Assembly: GCF_001428045.1 (NCBI RefSeq) | Contig: NZ_LMSD01000041.1 | Coordinates: 65,847-129,846, forward strand | Origin: Paenibacillus sp. Soil750 | GTDB lineage: Bacteria; Bacillota; Bacilli; Paenibacillales; NBRC-103111 | Length of the DNA: 64,000 bases | Direction: 5' to 3' | Part shown: one piece after another, positions 9,339-18,096 of the stretch | Layout: each line of letters opens with the position of its first letter | Position numbering within the stretch: the stretch's first letter is position 1 | The notes under the pieces: model-generated | What the model was told of the DNA's origin: nothing | The model's input: the letters and a program-made list of their open reading frames with translations, nothing else | The model's database searches: none | Made by a program: the position numbers and the translations under genes

Positions 9339-10565
9339 ATGCTGGCAAACAGAATGTTTCAAAAACTAGGCTTACAGATGAGCCCGGCAACTAAGCATAA
9401 CTTGTATAGTGATTTTGGTGCAGCCTGTTTATTTAGTCTCTTTAATGTGGTCTTTAATCAGTTTTACATCGCACTTGCCATTAGACAAGGGGCTACGAAT
9501 CTGGAAGTCGGGATTTTGGCAGCCGCTCCGGCGATTGGACTGTTGTTCTCCCCTATTTGGGCAGGAAGAATTGAACAATCGAATCCCAAACCTTTTGTCA
9601 TCATCCCGAATGTAATTGGCAGAGCGCTATTGTTGCTTCCGGCATTTTTCGGAGCTCCAAGCGTCTATGTTGTGACGGCAATCATTTTTTATTTTTTAAT
9701 GGGCATACAAGCACCGGCTTATCCTGCGTTAATTACACGTATGTATCAGCCTGAATTACGTGGTCGATTAATGGGCTACGTTCGAGTTGCCATGGGAGCT
9801 ATTATGATCCCACTTGCTTACATAGTCGGCTCGTGGACGGATAAGTCAGGACCGAGTGGACCGCTGATTACTGCGGCTATAACAGGTGTTATATCCATTC
9901 TTTTTCTATCCCGTGTTAAGGAGATTGCTTTACCAACGAAGGTATCGGCACGCAAATCTTCATTTAAGGAACAGCTTAAGCTTGTGAGAAATCACCGGGA
10001 GCTGGTTGTATTTTTTGCAGCAACAACATTGACGGGCTTTGGCAACATATTGGCGAGTCCCCTATATCAGATTATCCAAGTCAGAGAGTTGCAGTTGAAC
10101 AACATTGAAATTGCGCTTGCGCGGATTTCCTATTATGTGTGTTTATTAGTAGCATATTTCGTAGTTGGTTGGGTAATTGATCGATTTTCTGCGAAGCAAA
10201 CGTTGGTCTATGGATTGGCGGCGTTCGCGATTGTTCCTTTACTTTATGGGATTTTCGGAAATTATCCGGCTGTGATTATTGGCAGCGGAATCCAGGGAAT
10301 AGGCGATGCCATCTGGGATATTGGTATTCTTGCCTATATTTTTCGTGTTGTACCTGGAAGAGAGGCCGTCGTTTTCGGTCTGCACTTAATGCTGTTTGGT
10401 ATTCGCGGCTCTATCGCTCCATTACTAAGCACTGGTCTATCCGATTACATGCCGATTTCAGGGTTGTTAATTGCGGCCGCCATTTGCGGGTGCATAGGAA
10501 CCGTTATTTTTTTGCTGCAAAAAGATAACAAAGAAATGACGGAATCGGTGCCCCGTTACGTATAG
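9339..10565 (+). CDS. MFS transporter
   Basis: Major facilitator of 408 residues with about twelve transmembrane helices; not closely similar to its neighbour. RGRLMGYVRVAMG near residue 140 and WVIDRFSAKQTLVYG near residue 280 are the repeated loop motifs. A longer open frame reaches back to 9105, but it runs through the preceding gene and its terminator. AGGGGAAG at 9324-9331 fixes the ATG at 9339. A kinase-like gene follows after 30 bp and is probably co-transcribed. Confidence 0.85.
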   Translation: MLANRMFQKLGLQMSPATKHNLYSDFGAACLFSLFNVVFNQFYIALAIRQGATNLEVGILAAAPAIGLLFSPIWAGRIEQSNPKPFVIIPNVIGRALLLLPAFFGAPSVYVVTAIIFYFLMGIQAPAYPALITRMYQPELRGRLMGYVRVAMGAIMIPLAYIVGSWTDKSGPSGPLITAAITGVISILFLSRVKEIALPTKVSARKSSFKEQLKLVRNHRELVVFFAATTLTGFGNILASPLYQIIQVRELQLNNIEIALARISYYVCLLVAYFVVGWVIDRFSAKQTLVYGLAAFAIVPLLYGIFGNYPAVIIGSGIQGIGDAIWDIGILAYIFRVVPGREAVVFGLHLMLFGIRGSIAPLLSTGLSDYMPISGLLIAAAICGCIGTVIFLLQKDNKEMTESVPRYV

Positions 10566-10595
10566 GCATTAAAGAGTGAAGGAGGGCTCCTAACC

Positions 10596-11396
10596 GTGAT
10601 TCCCTATTTGAAACGGGTATATGAAGCATGGATCGACTATCCGCGAAGAAGAGGCGAGGTCATTCGTGGCCAATATCAGATTGAACGCTTCCTAGGGATG
10701 GGTAGCTATGGGCTAACTTATTTGTGTTTGGACAAGAACACGGGTCAGGAAGTCGCCGTGAAACAAGCTAAGCCGAGTAAAGGGCAGCTAGGTCAAGACC
10801 TTTTACAACGAGAGATGGCGATCATGCTTCAGTTAGAACATCCTTCCATTCCAAGATGCTACGCGTCTTTCGAAGAGTCGAAACGATTGTATATGGCAAC
10901 CGAGTATATCAAAGGTCGGACGGTTGAAGATTTAATTTTTGAACGGGGAGCACAATTTGCGGAAAAGGACGCTTTAATTCTCATACGCCGCTTGCTGGAT
11001 ATCGTTCGCTTTATTCATGAGCGGGGCATCGTGCATTTGGATATTCGGATTCCGAATGTCATCTTAGATGGGGACCGTATGAGCTTGATTGATTTTGGTT
11101 TAGCTGCTCGTTTAGGAGAGCCGGCACGGTTAACGTTAGATGCCGATGAGGAGCTGATCCGTAGAAGGACCGTAGACGTAACTTCAGATCTGTACGCCAT
11201 CGGCCACTTCTTATTGTTTATGTTGTATTCGACTTTTGAGTCGAAGGAAGAGCAAGAGGAGGCAGCTAGAGGATGGGAAGAGGAATTGCCAATATCCACA
11301 CATACGAAGCTCATGATCAGGAGATTACTGCAAATTGACTCGCCATACGGGAGTGCGCAAGCTTGCATCGATGAATTGGACACGGTATTAGCTTAA
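10596..11396 (+). CDS. Small Ser/Thr protein kinase-like protein
   Basis: Cytoplasmic protein of 266 residues made of a single Hanks-type kinase domain. Visible motifs are the glycine loop GMGSYG, Lys56 in VAVKQ, the catalytic loop HLDIRIPN with Asp149 and Asn154, and the DFG Asp166. The catalytic loop has Arg151 where active kinases usually have Lys, so activity may be altered. There is no membrane helix and no PASTA or other sensor domain, unlike the housekeeping kinase PrkC. GTG start with GAAGGAGGG 9 bp upstream. It follows the MFS gene by 30 bp and may regulate it. Confidence 0.8.
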   Translation: MIPYLKRVYEAWIDYPRRRGEVIRGQYQIERFLGMGSYGLTYLCLDKNTGQEVAVKQAKPSKGQLGQDLLQREMAIMLQLEHPSIPRCYASFEESKRLYMATEYIKGRTVEDLIFERGAQFAEKDALILIRRLLDIVRFIHERGIVHLDIRIPNVILDGDRMSLIDFGLAARLGEPARLTLDADEELIRRRTVDVTSDLYAIGHFLLFMLYSTFESKEEQEEAARGWEEELPISTHTKLMIRRLLQIDSPYGSAQACIDELDTVLA

Positions 11397-11420
11397 AAAG
11401 AAAAAGCCACTTTCGCGGCT
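11397..11420 (-). terminator. Minus-strand terminator after the His-rich small gene
   Basis: Read on the minus strand, AGCCGC-GAAA-GTGGCT is a short stem with a GNRA tetraloop followed by TTTTTCTTTTT. It lies between convergent genes. Confidence 0.65.
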
Positions 11421-11425
11421 TGGGG

Positions 11426-11617
11426 TTAGCTGGAGCTGCCACCTCTATGTTTGTAATAACGCTGTCCTTGATGATGATGTCCATAACCTCCACGATGACT
11501 AGAAGAATAGCGTCGCGTAACATGAACGCTATAATTGGAACTGCTATGTCGATAGTGACGGCTTCGCTTGGAATGGAGAAGAGACCCCAATAATTTACGT
11601 AGTAAATATTTGATCAC
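11426..11617 (-). CDS. Small basic His/Ser/Arg/Gly-rich protein
   Basis: Sixty-three residues, not recognised as a family. The first dozen residues are amphipathic and basic (MIKYLLRKLLGSLL); the rest is low complexity with HYRHSSS, HRGGYGHHHQGQ and a closing RGGSSS, so it is probably disordered and may bind nucleic acid, anionic surface or metal. It is judged real because AAAGGAGG stands 8 bp before a GTG start, a tetraloop terminator follows its stop, and it lies 60 bp behind the EcsC-family gene on the same strand. Confidence 0.55.
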   Translation of the reverse strand: MIKYLLRKLLGSLLHSKRSRHYRHSSSNYSVHVTRRYSSSHRGGYGHHHQGQRYYKHRGGSSS

Positions 11618-11677
11618 CTTACATTCCTCCTTTCGCGGTTTACTCCTTATTACGGCAAGAGGTAGGGATGGTTTCAG

Positions 11678-12532
11678 CTAACCATCGACTTGGGCTTGTA
11701 AGCGCTCGAGAATACGCCGTTTGCGATACAGCATTTTCGCGGCTTCCCCTACATCTTTCAGCGTCCCACGGTTGATCCAAGCGCCAAAGAGAATACCCGC
11801 GATTGGAATGAGCTGGAACAGCTTCTTCCAACCCCAATTATCGCGGTACGTGGCGAATACCTCGCGCCAGCCCTGAAGCTGTGAGATCATCTGCACACTC
11901 TCCTTATCAACAGTGGCATAGTTCCCCAGCTCTTCGAGAATCGCTTTTTTGCCCACGATGTCGGAGGATGAGAATTGCAGAACCTTGATCGTGAAGATCC
12001 GTTCTTGCTTATCTTTGGGATCATAGCCATAGCAGATGGCAATTTCCTGAATGGTTTTCAAGGACAGTCCCAGGATGGCTGGAATATCGATAGCGAGTGT
12101 GAGGATTCCTCCGATACCCGTCGTTGCGCCTTGCAAGGTAGCAATTTTGGACCGATTTAGCACAATTTCGTCGGCGGTTTGATCCAGCACTTTCAGCGGC
12201 AATGTGCCCACGGATGCAATCGTAATCCCCTCAGTAAGATCATCTCGCTCACCCCGCTTATACACTTCCTCAACATGCCGCAACGTCCCCTTCTCAGAAA
12301 TCAAATACCGCCCGCCTGCTTGCAAATAATTGCCAAGCTCATCCAAGGCTTCCCCTATTTTTTTATTCAAAAACTTCGGCGTTAAGCGATCCAGCACTTG
12401 GAAAGGAAGGCGCCCGAGCTTTTCCCAGAACCAAAGGTCTTTCTGATCAGCTTCCCAGGCTTCGATCTCATGAAGGGCCTTCTGCAGCTCAATTTTAGTT
12501 TCCGGATGGTGATTGCGTTCAAAATCATTCAT
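11678..12532 (-). CDS. EcsC family protein
   Basis: Protein of about 284 residues of the EcsC family (named after the third gene of the Bacillus ecs locus), whose biochemical role is unclear. Conserved parts are the N-terminal helical region, the central glycine-rich segment LQGATTGIGGILTLAIDIPAILGL (a membrane-interacting hairpin near residues 135-160) and a second hydrophobic stretch around 240-260. A GTG at 12541 is in frame, but AAAGGAG lies only 2 bp from it, so ATG 12532 is preferred. It is not next to ecsA/ecsB homologues here; it precedes the His-rich small gene. Confidence 0.8.
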   Translation of the reverse strand: MNDFERNHHPETKIELQKALHEIEAWEADQKDLWFWEKLGRLPFQVLDRLTPKFLNKKIGEALDELGNYLQAGGRYLISEKGTLRHVEEVYKRGERDDLTEGITIASVGTLPLKVLDQTADEIVLNRSKIATLQGATTGIGGILTLAIDIPAILGLSLKTIQEIAICYGYDPKDKQERIFTIKVLQFSSSDIVGKKAILEELGNYATVDKESVQMISQLQGWREVFATYRDNWGWKKLFQLIPIAGILFGAWINRGTLKDVGEAAKMLYRKRRILERLQAQVDG

Positions 12533-12600
12533 GCTGTGCACAACTCCTTTCTACATCGTATACGTATGTAATCGCATTTGGATGCAGGCAAATAACGTAA

Positions 12601-12653
12601 TAAGTACCCACGGACTGGACACTTTGAGGAAGTGTTCAATCAATGGGTACTTA
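12601..12653. terminator. Large two-part hairpin between convergent genes
   Basis: Outer arms TAAGTACCCA (12601-12610) and TGGGTACTTA (12644-12653) are perfect; inner arms GGACACTT and AAGTGTTC pair with one wobble. It lies just after the minus-strand permease operon and probably ends it, although the tail on that side is only moderately U-rich. Confidence 0.55.
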
Positions 12654-12658
12654 TAGGG

Positions 12659-13537
12659 TTACTCTTTTACGGCTCCAATAACCATGCCTTTGACAAAAAA
12701 GCGCTGAAGGAACGGGTAGACGATCAGAATCGGAATCATTGCGATGAAGATTTGTGCTGCTTTTACACTCCGATTGGACAGTAGTTCTAAATCTTCAAAA
12801 TCAATACCGGTTTTACTGAGGTCGCGTGCGACGACGATGGTCTGCAGCAGCGTGGCCAGCGGCCATTGTTCGGGTGATCTCATATATAACATGCCATCAA
12901 ACCAGTTGTTCCAATGGCCTACCAGTGTGAATAAGGAGAGGGTTGCAAGGGCAGGCATGGATATCGGTAAGTAAACGGAGAAGAAAATTCGGAAGGATGT
13001 TGCTCCGTCCATCGTAGCCGCCTCATCCAGTTCTTTCGGTATCGCACGGAAAAAATTCATCATTAGAATGATATTCCAGACATTGAGCAGATGCGGCAGA
13101 ATGTAAACCCAGAACGAACCAACCAATCCGATCTTTTGTATCAGCAGGTAATGGGGGATAAGTCCGGCATCGAAAATCATAATGATCAGGAAGAACCATA
13201 CGTAAAAGTTGCGTGGCTTGAACTCGATGTTGCTTCTGGACAAAGGGAAGGCAGCGAGAACGGTTACCATCATGGCCATTACCGTACCGATGAGGCTGCG
13301 CCATATCGAGATTTGGATGGCATGTAGGAAGTTATCATTTTGAAATGTTTTCACATAGCTGTCCAGATTGAAATCGATTGGGAACAGCGTGACTAGATTG
13401 GATTCGGCGGCTGTTTTCCCACTGAGAGAGACGGCAAAGATATGCAGCATCGGCAAAATACAAAGAATGGAGACAAGGATCAGAAGCGTCACATTCAAAT
13501 AGTAAAACACTTTATAGGATGGATTTTTATAATACAT
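12659..13537 (-). CDS. Sugar ABC transporter permease, LplC/YtcP family
   Basis: Membrane subunit of 292 residues with six helices. The subfamily word FDAGLIPHYLLI is near residue 110, the EAA loop reads LDEAATMDGATSFRIFFSVYLP, and the tail VKGMVIGAVKE is typical. GGAGGAA at 13544-13550 (minus) is 6 bp from ATG 13537; the in-frame GTG at 13552 overlaps that site and is rejected. It follows its partner permease by 26 bp. The binding protein of this importer is not in the same operon but across the divergent kinase pair at about 18.1 kb. Confidence 0.9.
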   Translation of the reverse strand: MYYKNPSYKVFYYLNVTLLILVSILCILPMLHIFAVSLSGKTAAESNLVTLFPIDFNLDSYVKTFQNDNFLHAIQISIWRSLIGTVMAMMVTVLAAFPLSRSNIEFKPRNFYVWFFLIIMIFDAGLIPHYLLIQKIGLVGSFWVYILPHLLNVWNIILMMNFFRAIPKELDEAATMDGATSFRIFFSVYLPISMPALATLSLFTLVGHWNNWFDGMLYMRSPEQWPLATLLQTIVVARDLSKTGIDFEDLELLSNRSVKAAQIFIAMIPILIVYPFLQRFFVKGMVIGAVKE

Positions 13538-13563
13538 AGCCTGTTCCTCCACTGTTAATCATT

Positions 13564-14514
13564 TTAAAATACACGGTAATTCGTCCATTTGTGTGAAATG
13601 TAGTATCCGGCGCTGATTAGGATGAAACCGACGGCCGATTTGAATAAGCCCACTGTGGCAGCTAAACTGTATTGCCCGCCTTGGAAGTTACGGAATACAA
13701 AGGTATCGATAATATCTCCCTTTTGAAGGACGAGTGGATTAATGAGGTTGTAGATTTGATCAAAATTGGCATTCAACATGTTCCCTAGGGACAATGTGAA
13801 CACGACAACCATGATAGGAAGCAGGGAAGGAAGCGTAATATGGATGGTTTGCTGCCATCTACCGGCGCCATCGATTTCGGCGGCTTCATACAGATCCGGA
13901 TTGATGCCGGACAATGCGGCAAGGAAGACGATCGCGGAGAAGCCGAATTCCTTCCATAAATCACTCACAATGACGGTAAAGCGGAACCAATTCGCTTCGC
14001 CTAGAAACATGATCGGTTGTAAATGAAAAGCTGCAACTAACCGGTTTAAAACACCGTCTAGTGAAAGCACGTCCAACAAGATACCACCCAATATGACCCA
14101 TGACATGAAATGGGGCAGGTACACCATGGTTTGAAGCGAGCGTTTCAATTTCATATTTCGGATTTCATTGATCAGTAAGGCAAAGGTGACGGGTACAGCC
14201 AATCCAAATAGTATTTTTAAAACAGAGATAATTAACGTGTTCCAAATGACTTGAACGGAGCCTTTCATCGTAAAAATAAGTTGGAAATTATCCAAACCGA
14301 TCCATCTAGATCCAGAAATGCCAAGCCATGGTTTAAAGTCCTGGAACGCCATGATGATCCCCGGCATAGGGGCATATTTAAAGATGAGAGCAACTAATAC
14401 TGCGGGCAGCAGCATGAGATGAAGCCTCCATGTTTTGCGAAGCGGGTAATTTCGTTTCTCTCTTACTCTTGCCGTTACGGGTGACGATGATGTTATAATG
14501 ACGGTATCTTTCAT
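13564..14514 (-). CDS. Sugar ABC transporter permease, LplB family
   Basis: First gene of the minus-strand permease operon, 316 residues, six helices starting with LHLMLLPAVLVALIFKYAP. The ATPase-docking loop reads YEAAEIDGAGRWQQTIHITLP near residue 220. The start is ATG 14514 with GGAGGA about 10 bp upstream. It diverges from the histidine kinase gene across a 114-bp spacer, so importer and sensor can be controlled together. Confidence 0.9.
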   Translation of the reverse strand: MKDTVIITSSSPVTARVREKRNYPLRKTWRLHLMLLPAVLVALIFKYAPMPGIIMAFQDFKPWLGISGSRWIGLDNFQLIFTMKGSVQVIWNTLIISVLKILFGLAVPVTFALLINEIRNMKLKRSLQTMVYLPHFMSWVILGGILLDVLSLDGVLNRLVAAFHLQPIMFLGEANWFRFTVIVSDLWKEFGFSAIVFLAALSGINPDLYEAAEIDGAGRWQQTIHITLPSLLPIMVVVFTLSLGNMLNANFDQIYNLINPLVLQKGDIIDTFVFRNFQGGQYSLAATVGLFKSAVGFILISAGYYISHKWTNYRVF

Positions 14515-14628
14515 ACATTATTTTCCTCCTCGACTTGCGTCTTCTGTATATTCATCTTAGGATGGAAGCGTTTTTTTGTATAGAATACATATTAAAGGTG
14601 ACTGTCAATATCTTAAGGAGGTTGTGCA
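14515..14628. promoter_or_regulatory. Divergent control region between permeases and sensor kinase
   Basis: The spacer must hold both promoters. On the minus strand a TTGACA lies at 14609-14614 but without a good -10. TGGAAGCGTTTTTT at 14563-14576 matches cre at 12 of 14 positions (last two differ). ATCTTAGGATG just before it resembles the ATCTTAA half-site found at 17984 and 21512, but no 21-bp partner is seen. Confidence 0.35.
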
Positions 14629-16341
14629 ATGAAGCGGCACTGGCCCATATTCCTGAAAATCAACGGTGTCATCCTCATTCTATTAATTCCCATTGTCATT
14701 CTATTTGCGTATTTCAGCAGAACTAGCTTTCAGGTCATTGATTCACAGATTACGGCGTACAACGAAAGTCAACTGCAGTTTCTGAAAAACCAGATTGAAG
14801 TGGGTGCTGAACGTTTGTCCCTTTCCTCCAGCGTTTTAGCGCGTGACTCCTCCATTTTGAAGCTTCAGACGAGTATTCTGACGAAAGACTACTACGGGAT
14901 GATTGATTTTCAAACACAAGTAAAAGAAAAACTCTTTCTTCAGAGCTTTTCCAGCAATTGGTCCAATGACTTATCCATCTATTTACCCGATACCCAAAGA
15001 AGAATATCGACAAATCCGAATGATCGCTACGATGAGAGTGTTCTTGAAACGGCTGATAGCGGGAAGTGGCACTTCCACCCAGGAGGTTCTAATGAAACGC
15101 CGTACTATCAACTGTTTATCTGGGATCCGTACTTTTCCAAAAGTAGTCCACAGACGGTAAGTGCGATTTATGAAGTGCGTTTTGGACTAGATAATATTAG
15201 GAAAATGCTGCGCTCATACAAACGAGATAGTCCGGGGTACTCCTTTTTATTGACAAGCACGGGCAAGGTGTTCTCGGTTTCTGATGAAAGTGACGCCGAC
15301 TTAGCAAATTTGGGAGATAGACTTCTTAGTGAAGGATTAAACGAAGGCGGGCATCGCAGCATACAACTAGAGGAACAGAAGGCCTATTTGAGTTATACCC
15401 ATCTGCCAAGTATCGATGCTTATTTGATTGATTATGTCCCTTTAAACACGTTTCACGCTCCGATTATTAAGAGTAGAAATTTGTTTTATATCAGCATGTT
15501 CGTGCTGGTTCTTCTTGGATTTGCCACTTCTTATCTCTTGTATCTTCATGTGCAGAAGCCGATTTCTTTTATCATGAAAGGACTCAAGCATATGGAGATG
15601 GGCGACTATTCGTTCCGAATCAATAAGCGGTTTCATAATGAATTTGATTACATGATGCTGCGATTTAATGATATGGGAGACGAGATCCAACATTTGATCA
15701 CCAACGTATACGAGGAACAAAATCGTTCCCGCCTGGCAACGTTAAAGCAGCTGCAATCGCAGATCAATCCCCATTTCTTGTACAATTGCCTGTCTTTCAT
15801 TGCGGGTTGTGCCAAAGCTGGCTATACCGACACCATTAAACAAATGACGTATCATTTAGGGGATTATTATCGCTATACCACAAGGGTTGAGAATCAGATG
15901 CCTTTGTTAAAAGAGGAAGTTGATTTGGTCAATCACTACTTGAACATATATTCGTTACGGCTGGAACGTCTTGATTATCAGATTGATATTCCTGCGGATA
16001 TGCTGAATGAACCTGTGATGAGGCTTATTCTCCAACCGGTTGTAGAAAATGCAATTGTACATGGCATAGAACCCAAACCGGGACGAGGGAGCATCATGGT
16101 CTCGGGTCGTCGTGAGTCCGACTGGAATGTGCTTGTTGTCGAAGATAGCGGTGTTGGGATGTCGGATCAGGAGATAGATGACTATGTACAGAGTCTGGAG
16201 CGTCCTATGGATGAACATACAGGCTGCGGACTGTGGAACGTCAATCAACGATTAGTACAACGATTTGGTCCTGATGCAGGTGTTATGATTACAGCTTCGA
16301 GTCAGTTGTCAGGTCTCAGTGTAGCACTTCGATGGAAATGA
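14629..16341 (+). CDS. YesM-type sensor histidine kinase
   Basis: Membrane sensor of 570 residues. A transmembrane helix at about 10-30, an extracellular sensor of about 250 residues and a second helix near 285-305 are followed by HAMP, the His_kinase domain with phosphorylated His382 in QINPHFLYN, and the HATPase domain (N box VVENAIVHG, G1 DSGVGMS). It phosphorylates the response regulator encoded 26 bp downstream. TTAAGGAGG precedes the ATG. Such kinases sense extracellular oligosaccharides, often via the importer's binding protein. Confidence 0.92.
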   Translation: MKRHWPIFLKINGVILILLIPIVILFAYFSRTSFQVIDSQITAYNESQLQFLKNQIEVGAERLSLSSSVLARDSSILKLQTSILTKDYYGMIDFQTQVKEKLFLQSFSSNWSNDLSIYLPDTQRRISTNPNDRYDESVLETADSGKWHFHPGGSNETPYYQLFIWDPYFSKSSPQTVSAIYEVRFGLDNIRKMLRSYKRDSPGYSFLLTSTGKVFSVSDESDADLANLGDRLLSEGLNEGGHRSIQLEEQKAYLSYTHLPSIDAYLIDYVPLNTFHAPIIKSRNLFYISMFVLVLLGFATSYLLYLHVQKPISFIMKGLKHMEMGDYSFRINKRFHNEFDYMMLRFNDMGDEIQHLITNVYEEQNRSRLATLKQLQSQINPHFLYNCLSFIAGCAKAGYTDTIKQMTYHLGDYYRYTTRVENQMPLLKEEVDLVNHYLNIYSLRLERLDYQIDIPADMLNEPVMRLILQPVVENAIVHGIEPKPGRGSIMVSGRRESDWNVLVVEDSGVGMSDQEIDDYVQSLERPMDEHTGCGLWNVNQRLVQRFGPDAGVMITASSQLSGLSVALRWK

Positions 16342-16367
16342 GAATAAGGTAGGGAGGCTTGGTACCC

Positions 16368-17990
16368 ATGATTCAACTTCTGCTGGTGGATGATGAACCC
16401 ATGTTATTAAAGAGTATGGTTGAAAATGATTGGAGAAGTATCGGTGTAGAATACGTTTTTCAAGCGGCCTCGGGGCTGGAAGCTGTTGAGGTGCTAAAGA
16501 AAACGCCGATCGATATTGTCGTCACGGATATCCGCATGCCTGGCATGAATGGGCTGCAATTATGCAAACATATACAGGATCACTTTCCCCGTACCAAATG
16601 CATTTTACTTTCGGGTTATGGTGAATTCGAGTACGCGCGTCAGGCCATCATGTACGGCACGGTAAATTATTTGTTGAAGCCGATTAAGGACGAAGAGTTG
16701 ATGGATGAGGTGTCTCGTGTGAAGACGCTCTTCGATCAAGAATGGGAGCATGTAGGCTCCTTGGAAAGGGCCCGTCAGACACTTCATGTTCACCTGCCAT
16801 TATTAAGATCCAATTTATTAAATAATTTGTTGACGGGAAGTACCCTGTCATCCTCGGTATTAGCTGAACGAATGAAAGAGTACCAGCTTCCTTTTGAACC
16901 GGGAATGAACTGTTCGTTTATCCTAGTAAGAATGGATGGTGGGTTTGGAGATGCGGTGGAGCATGACGATTTGTTATTCGAATACGCCGTCCATAATATC
17001 GCTTGCGAAATTTTAGAGCCGGATTATAACGTCTGGTACTGTAAAGATACATTCGGGTATTTATGCTTTTTGCTGCAGGACAAAGGTAAGGGTGAATCTT
17101 TCGTTACAAGAGGCGATAACGTACTAGAGAAATCAGCCTATGAGCTGCAATTAAAAGTCTCGGCCTTTTTGAAGGGGCAAGTATCCGTCTTGATAAGCGA
17201 TGAGGGGATATTTCCAGATGAACTTGCGCTGCATTATCGCAAATCTTTGAATGAATTTCGCAAGGTTCCCCGAAGCGATAGGGAAATCATGATCATGTCC
17301 GGGATGCCTCGCGTGCAATCCAGGTCGCTGCAATCCTTATACAGTCCGCCAAGCATCCAACAGCTATTAGAAGCTGGGCGGTGGGGGGATGTCCGTAAGA
17401 AATTGAGTGATGTTTTTGAAGAAATGAGCTCCAAAAAAATGGATACGGAAGAAAACATGATGGAAGTTACTTATACCTTGATGAATGCTTTTCTGTATAT
17501 TGCACACCTCCAAGGCAAAACCTTGATGGAAGTATCCGGGTTGGAGACGGATGTGTCGTCAAATCCACGAGCGTTATCCAGAGCGGACCAGGTCATGGAG
17601 TGGGCGGTAGGGGTACTGGAAAGTATGGAATCTGGCAGCATTCGTGAATTCAAGGATGGCAAAAACCAGCTAATTTCGAAAATTCATCGTTTTATTGAGA
17701 CGCATATTGCACAAGATGTTTCGCTGCAAACAATCGCAGATCATGTGACCCTGCACCCTGTATATTTGTCATCCATGTACAAACAGGAAATGAAAGAAAA
17801 TATCAGTGATTTCATTATGCGGTACAGGATGGAAAAGGCAGCCGTTATGCTGGGCTCAACAGATATTAAAATCTATGAGCTAGCAAGCCAAATGGGCTTC
17901 CAAAACCCGCCTTATTTTAGCAAACTATTTAAAAATTATTACGGAGTCACGCCACAAGAATACAGGGATCGGCATATCACCCAATCTTAA
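16368..17990 (+). CDS. YesN-type response regulator with AraC output domain
   Basis: Cytoplasmic regulator of 540 residues: receiver domain 1-125 with acidic pair Asp8/Asp9, phosphorylated Asp54 and the conserved Lys in YLLKPIKDEE; a middle linker/sensor region 140-430; and an AraC-type double helix-turn-helix 440-540 (SLQTIADHVTL, YELASQMGFQNPPYFSKLFK). AGGGAGG at 16351-16357 supports ATG 16368 rather than the in-frame TTG at 16359. The last bases of the gene overlap the first direct repeat of a likely binding site for this same protein. Confidence 0.92.
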   Translation: MIQLLLVDDEPMLLKSMVENDWRSIGVEYVFQAASGLEAVEVLKKTPIDIVVTDIRMPGMNGLQLCKHIQDHFPRTKCILLSGYGEFEYARQAIMYGTVNYLLKPIKDEELMDEVSRVKTLFDQEWEHVGSLERARQTLHVHLPLLRSNLLNNLLTGSTLSSSVLAERMKEYQLPFEPGMNCSFILVRMDGGFGDAVEHDDLLFEYAVHNIACEILEPDYNVWYCKDTFGYLCFLLQDKGKGESFVTRGDNVLEKSAYELQLKVSAFLKGQVSVLISDEGIFPDELALHYRKSLNEFRKVPRSDREIMIMSGMPRVQSRSLQSLYSPPSIQQLLEAGRWGDVRKKLSDVFEEMSSKKMDTEENMMEVTYTLMNAFLYIAHLQGKTLMEVSGLETDVSSNPRALSRADQVMEWAVGVLESMESGSIREFKDGKNQLISKIHRFIETHIAQDVSLQTIADHVTLHPVYLSSMYKQEMKENISDFIMRYRMEKAAVMLGSTDIKIYELASQMGFQNPPYFSKLFKNYYGVTPQEYRDRHITQS

Positions 17991-18048
17991 CAATTTCATA
18001 CACCATCTTAAAACTTTATCACTTACCCCGCTGAAAGCGCTGTATTAA
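17984..18048 (+). promoter_or_regulatory. Putative response-regulator operator and promoter (copy A)
   Basis: ATCTTAACAATTTC at 17984 and ATCTTAAAACTTTATC at 18005 are direct repeats exactly 21 bp apart, two helical turns, the arrangement AraC-type regulators bind. The downstream repeat ends where a -35 would be, followed by AAGCGCTG at 18035 and a TATTAA -10 at 18043. The same arrangement with the same spacings recurs at 21512-21576. TGAAAGCGCTGTAT here is only 11 of 14 to cre. Confidence 0.65.
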
Positions 18049-18096
18049 TATAAAGGTGCAACGCAATACAGCGTAAAGGGAGGATCTTGATAGAAA

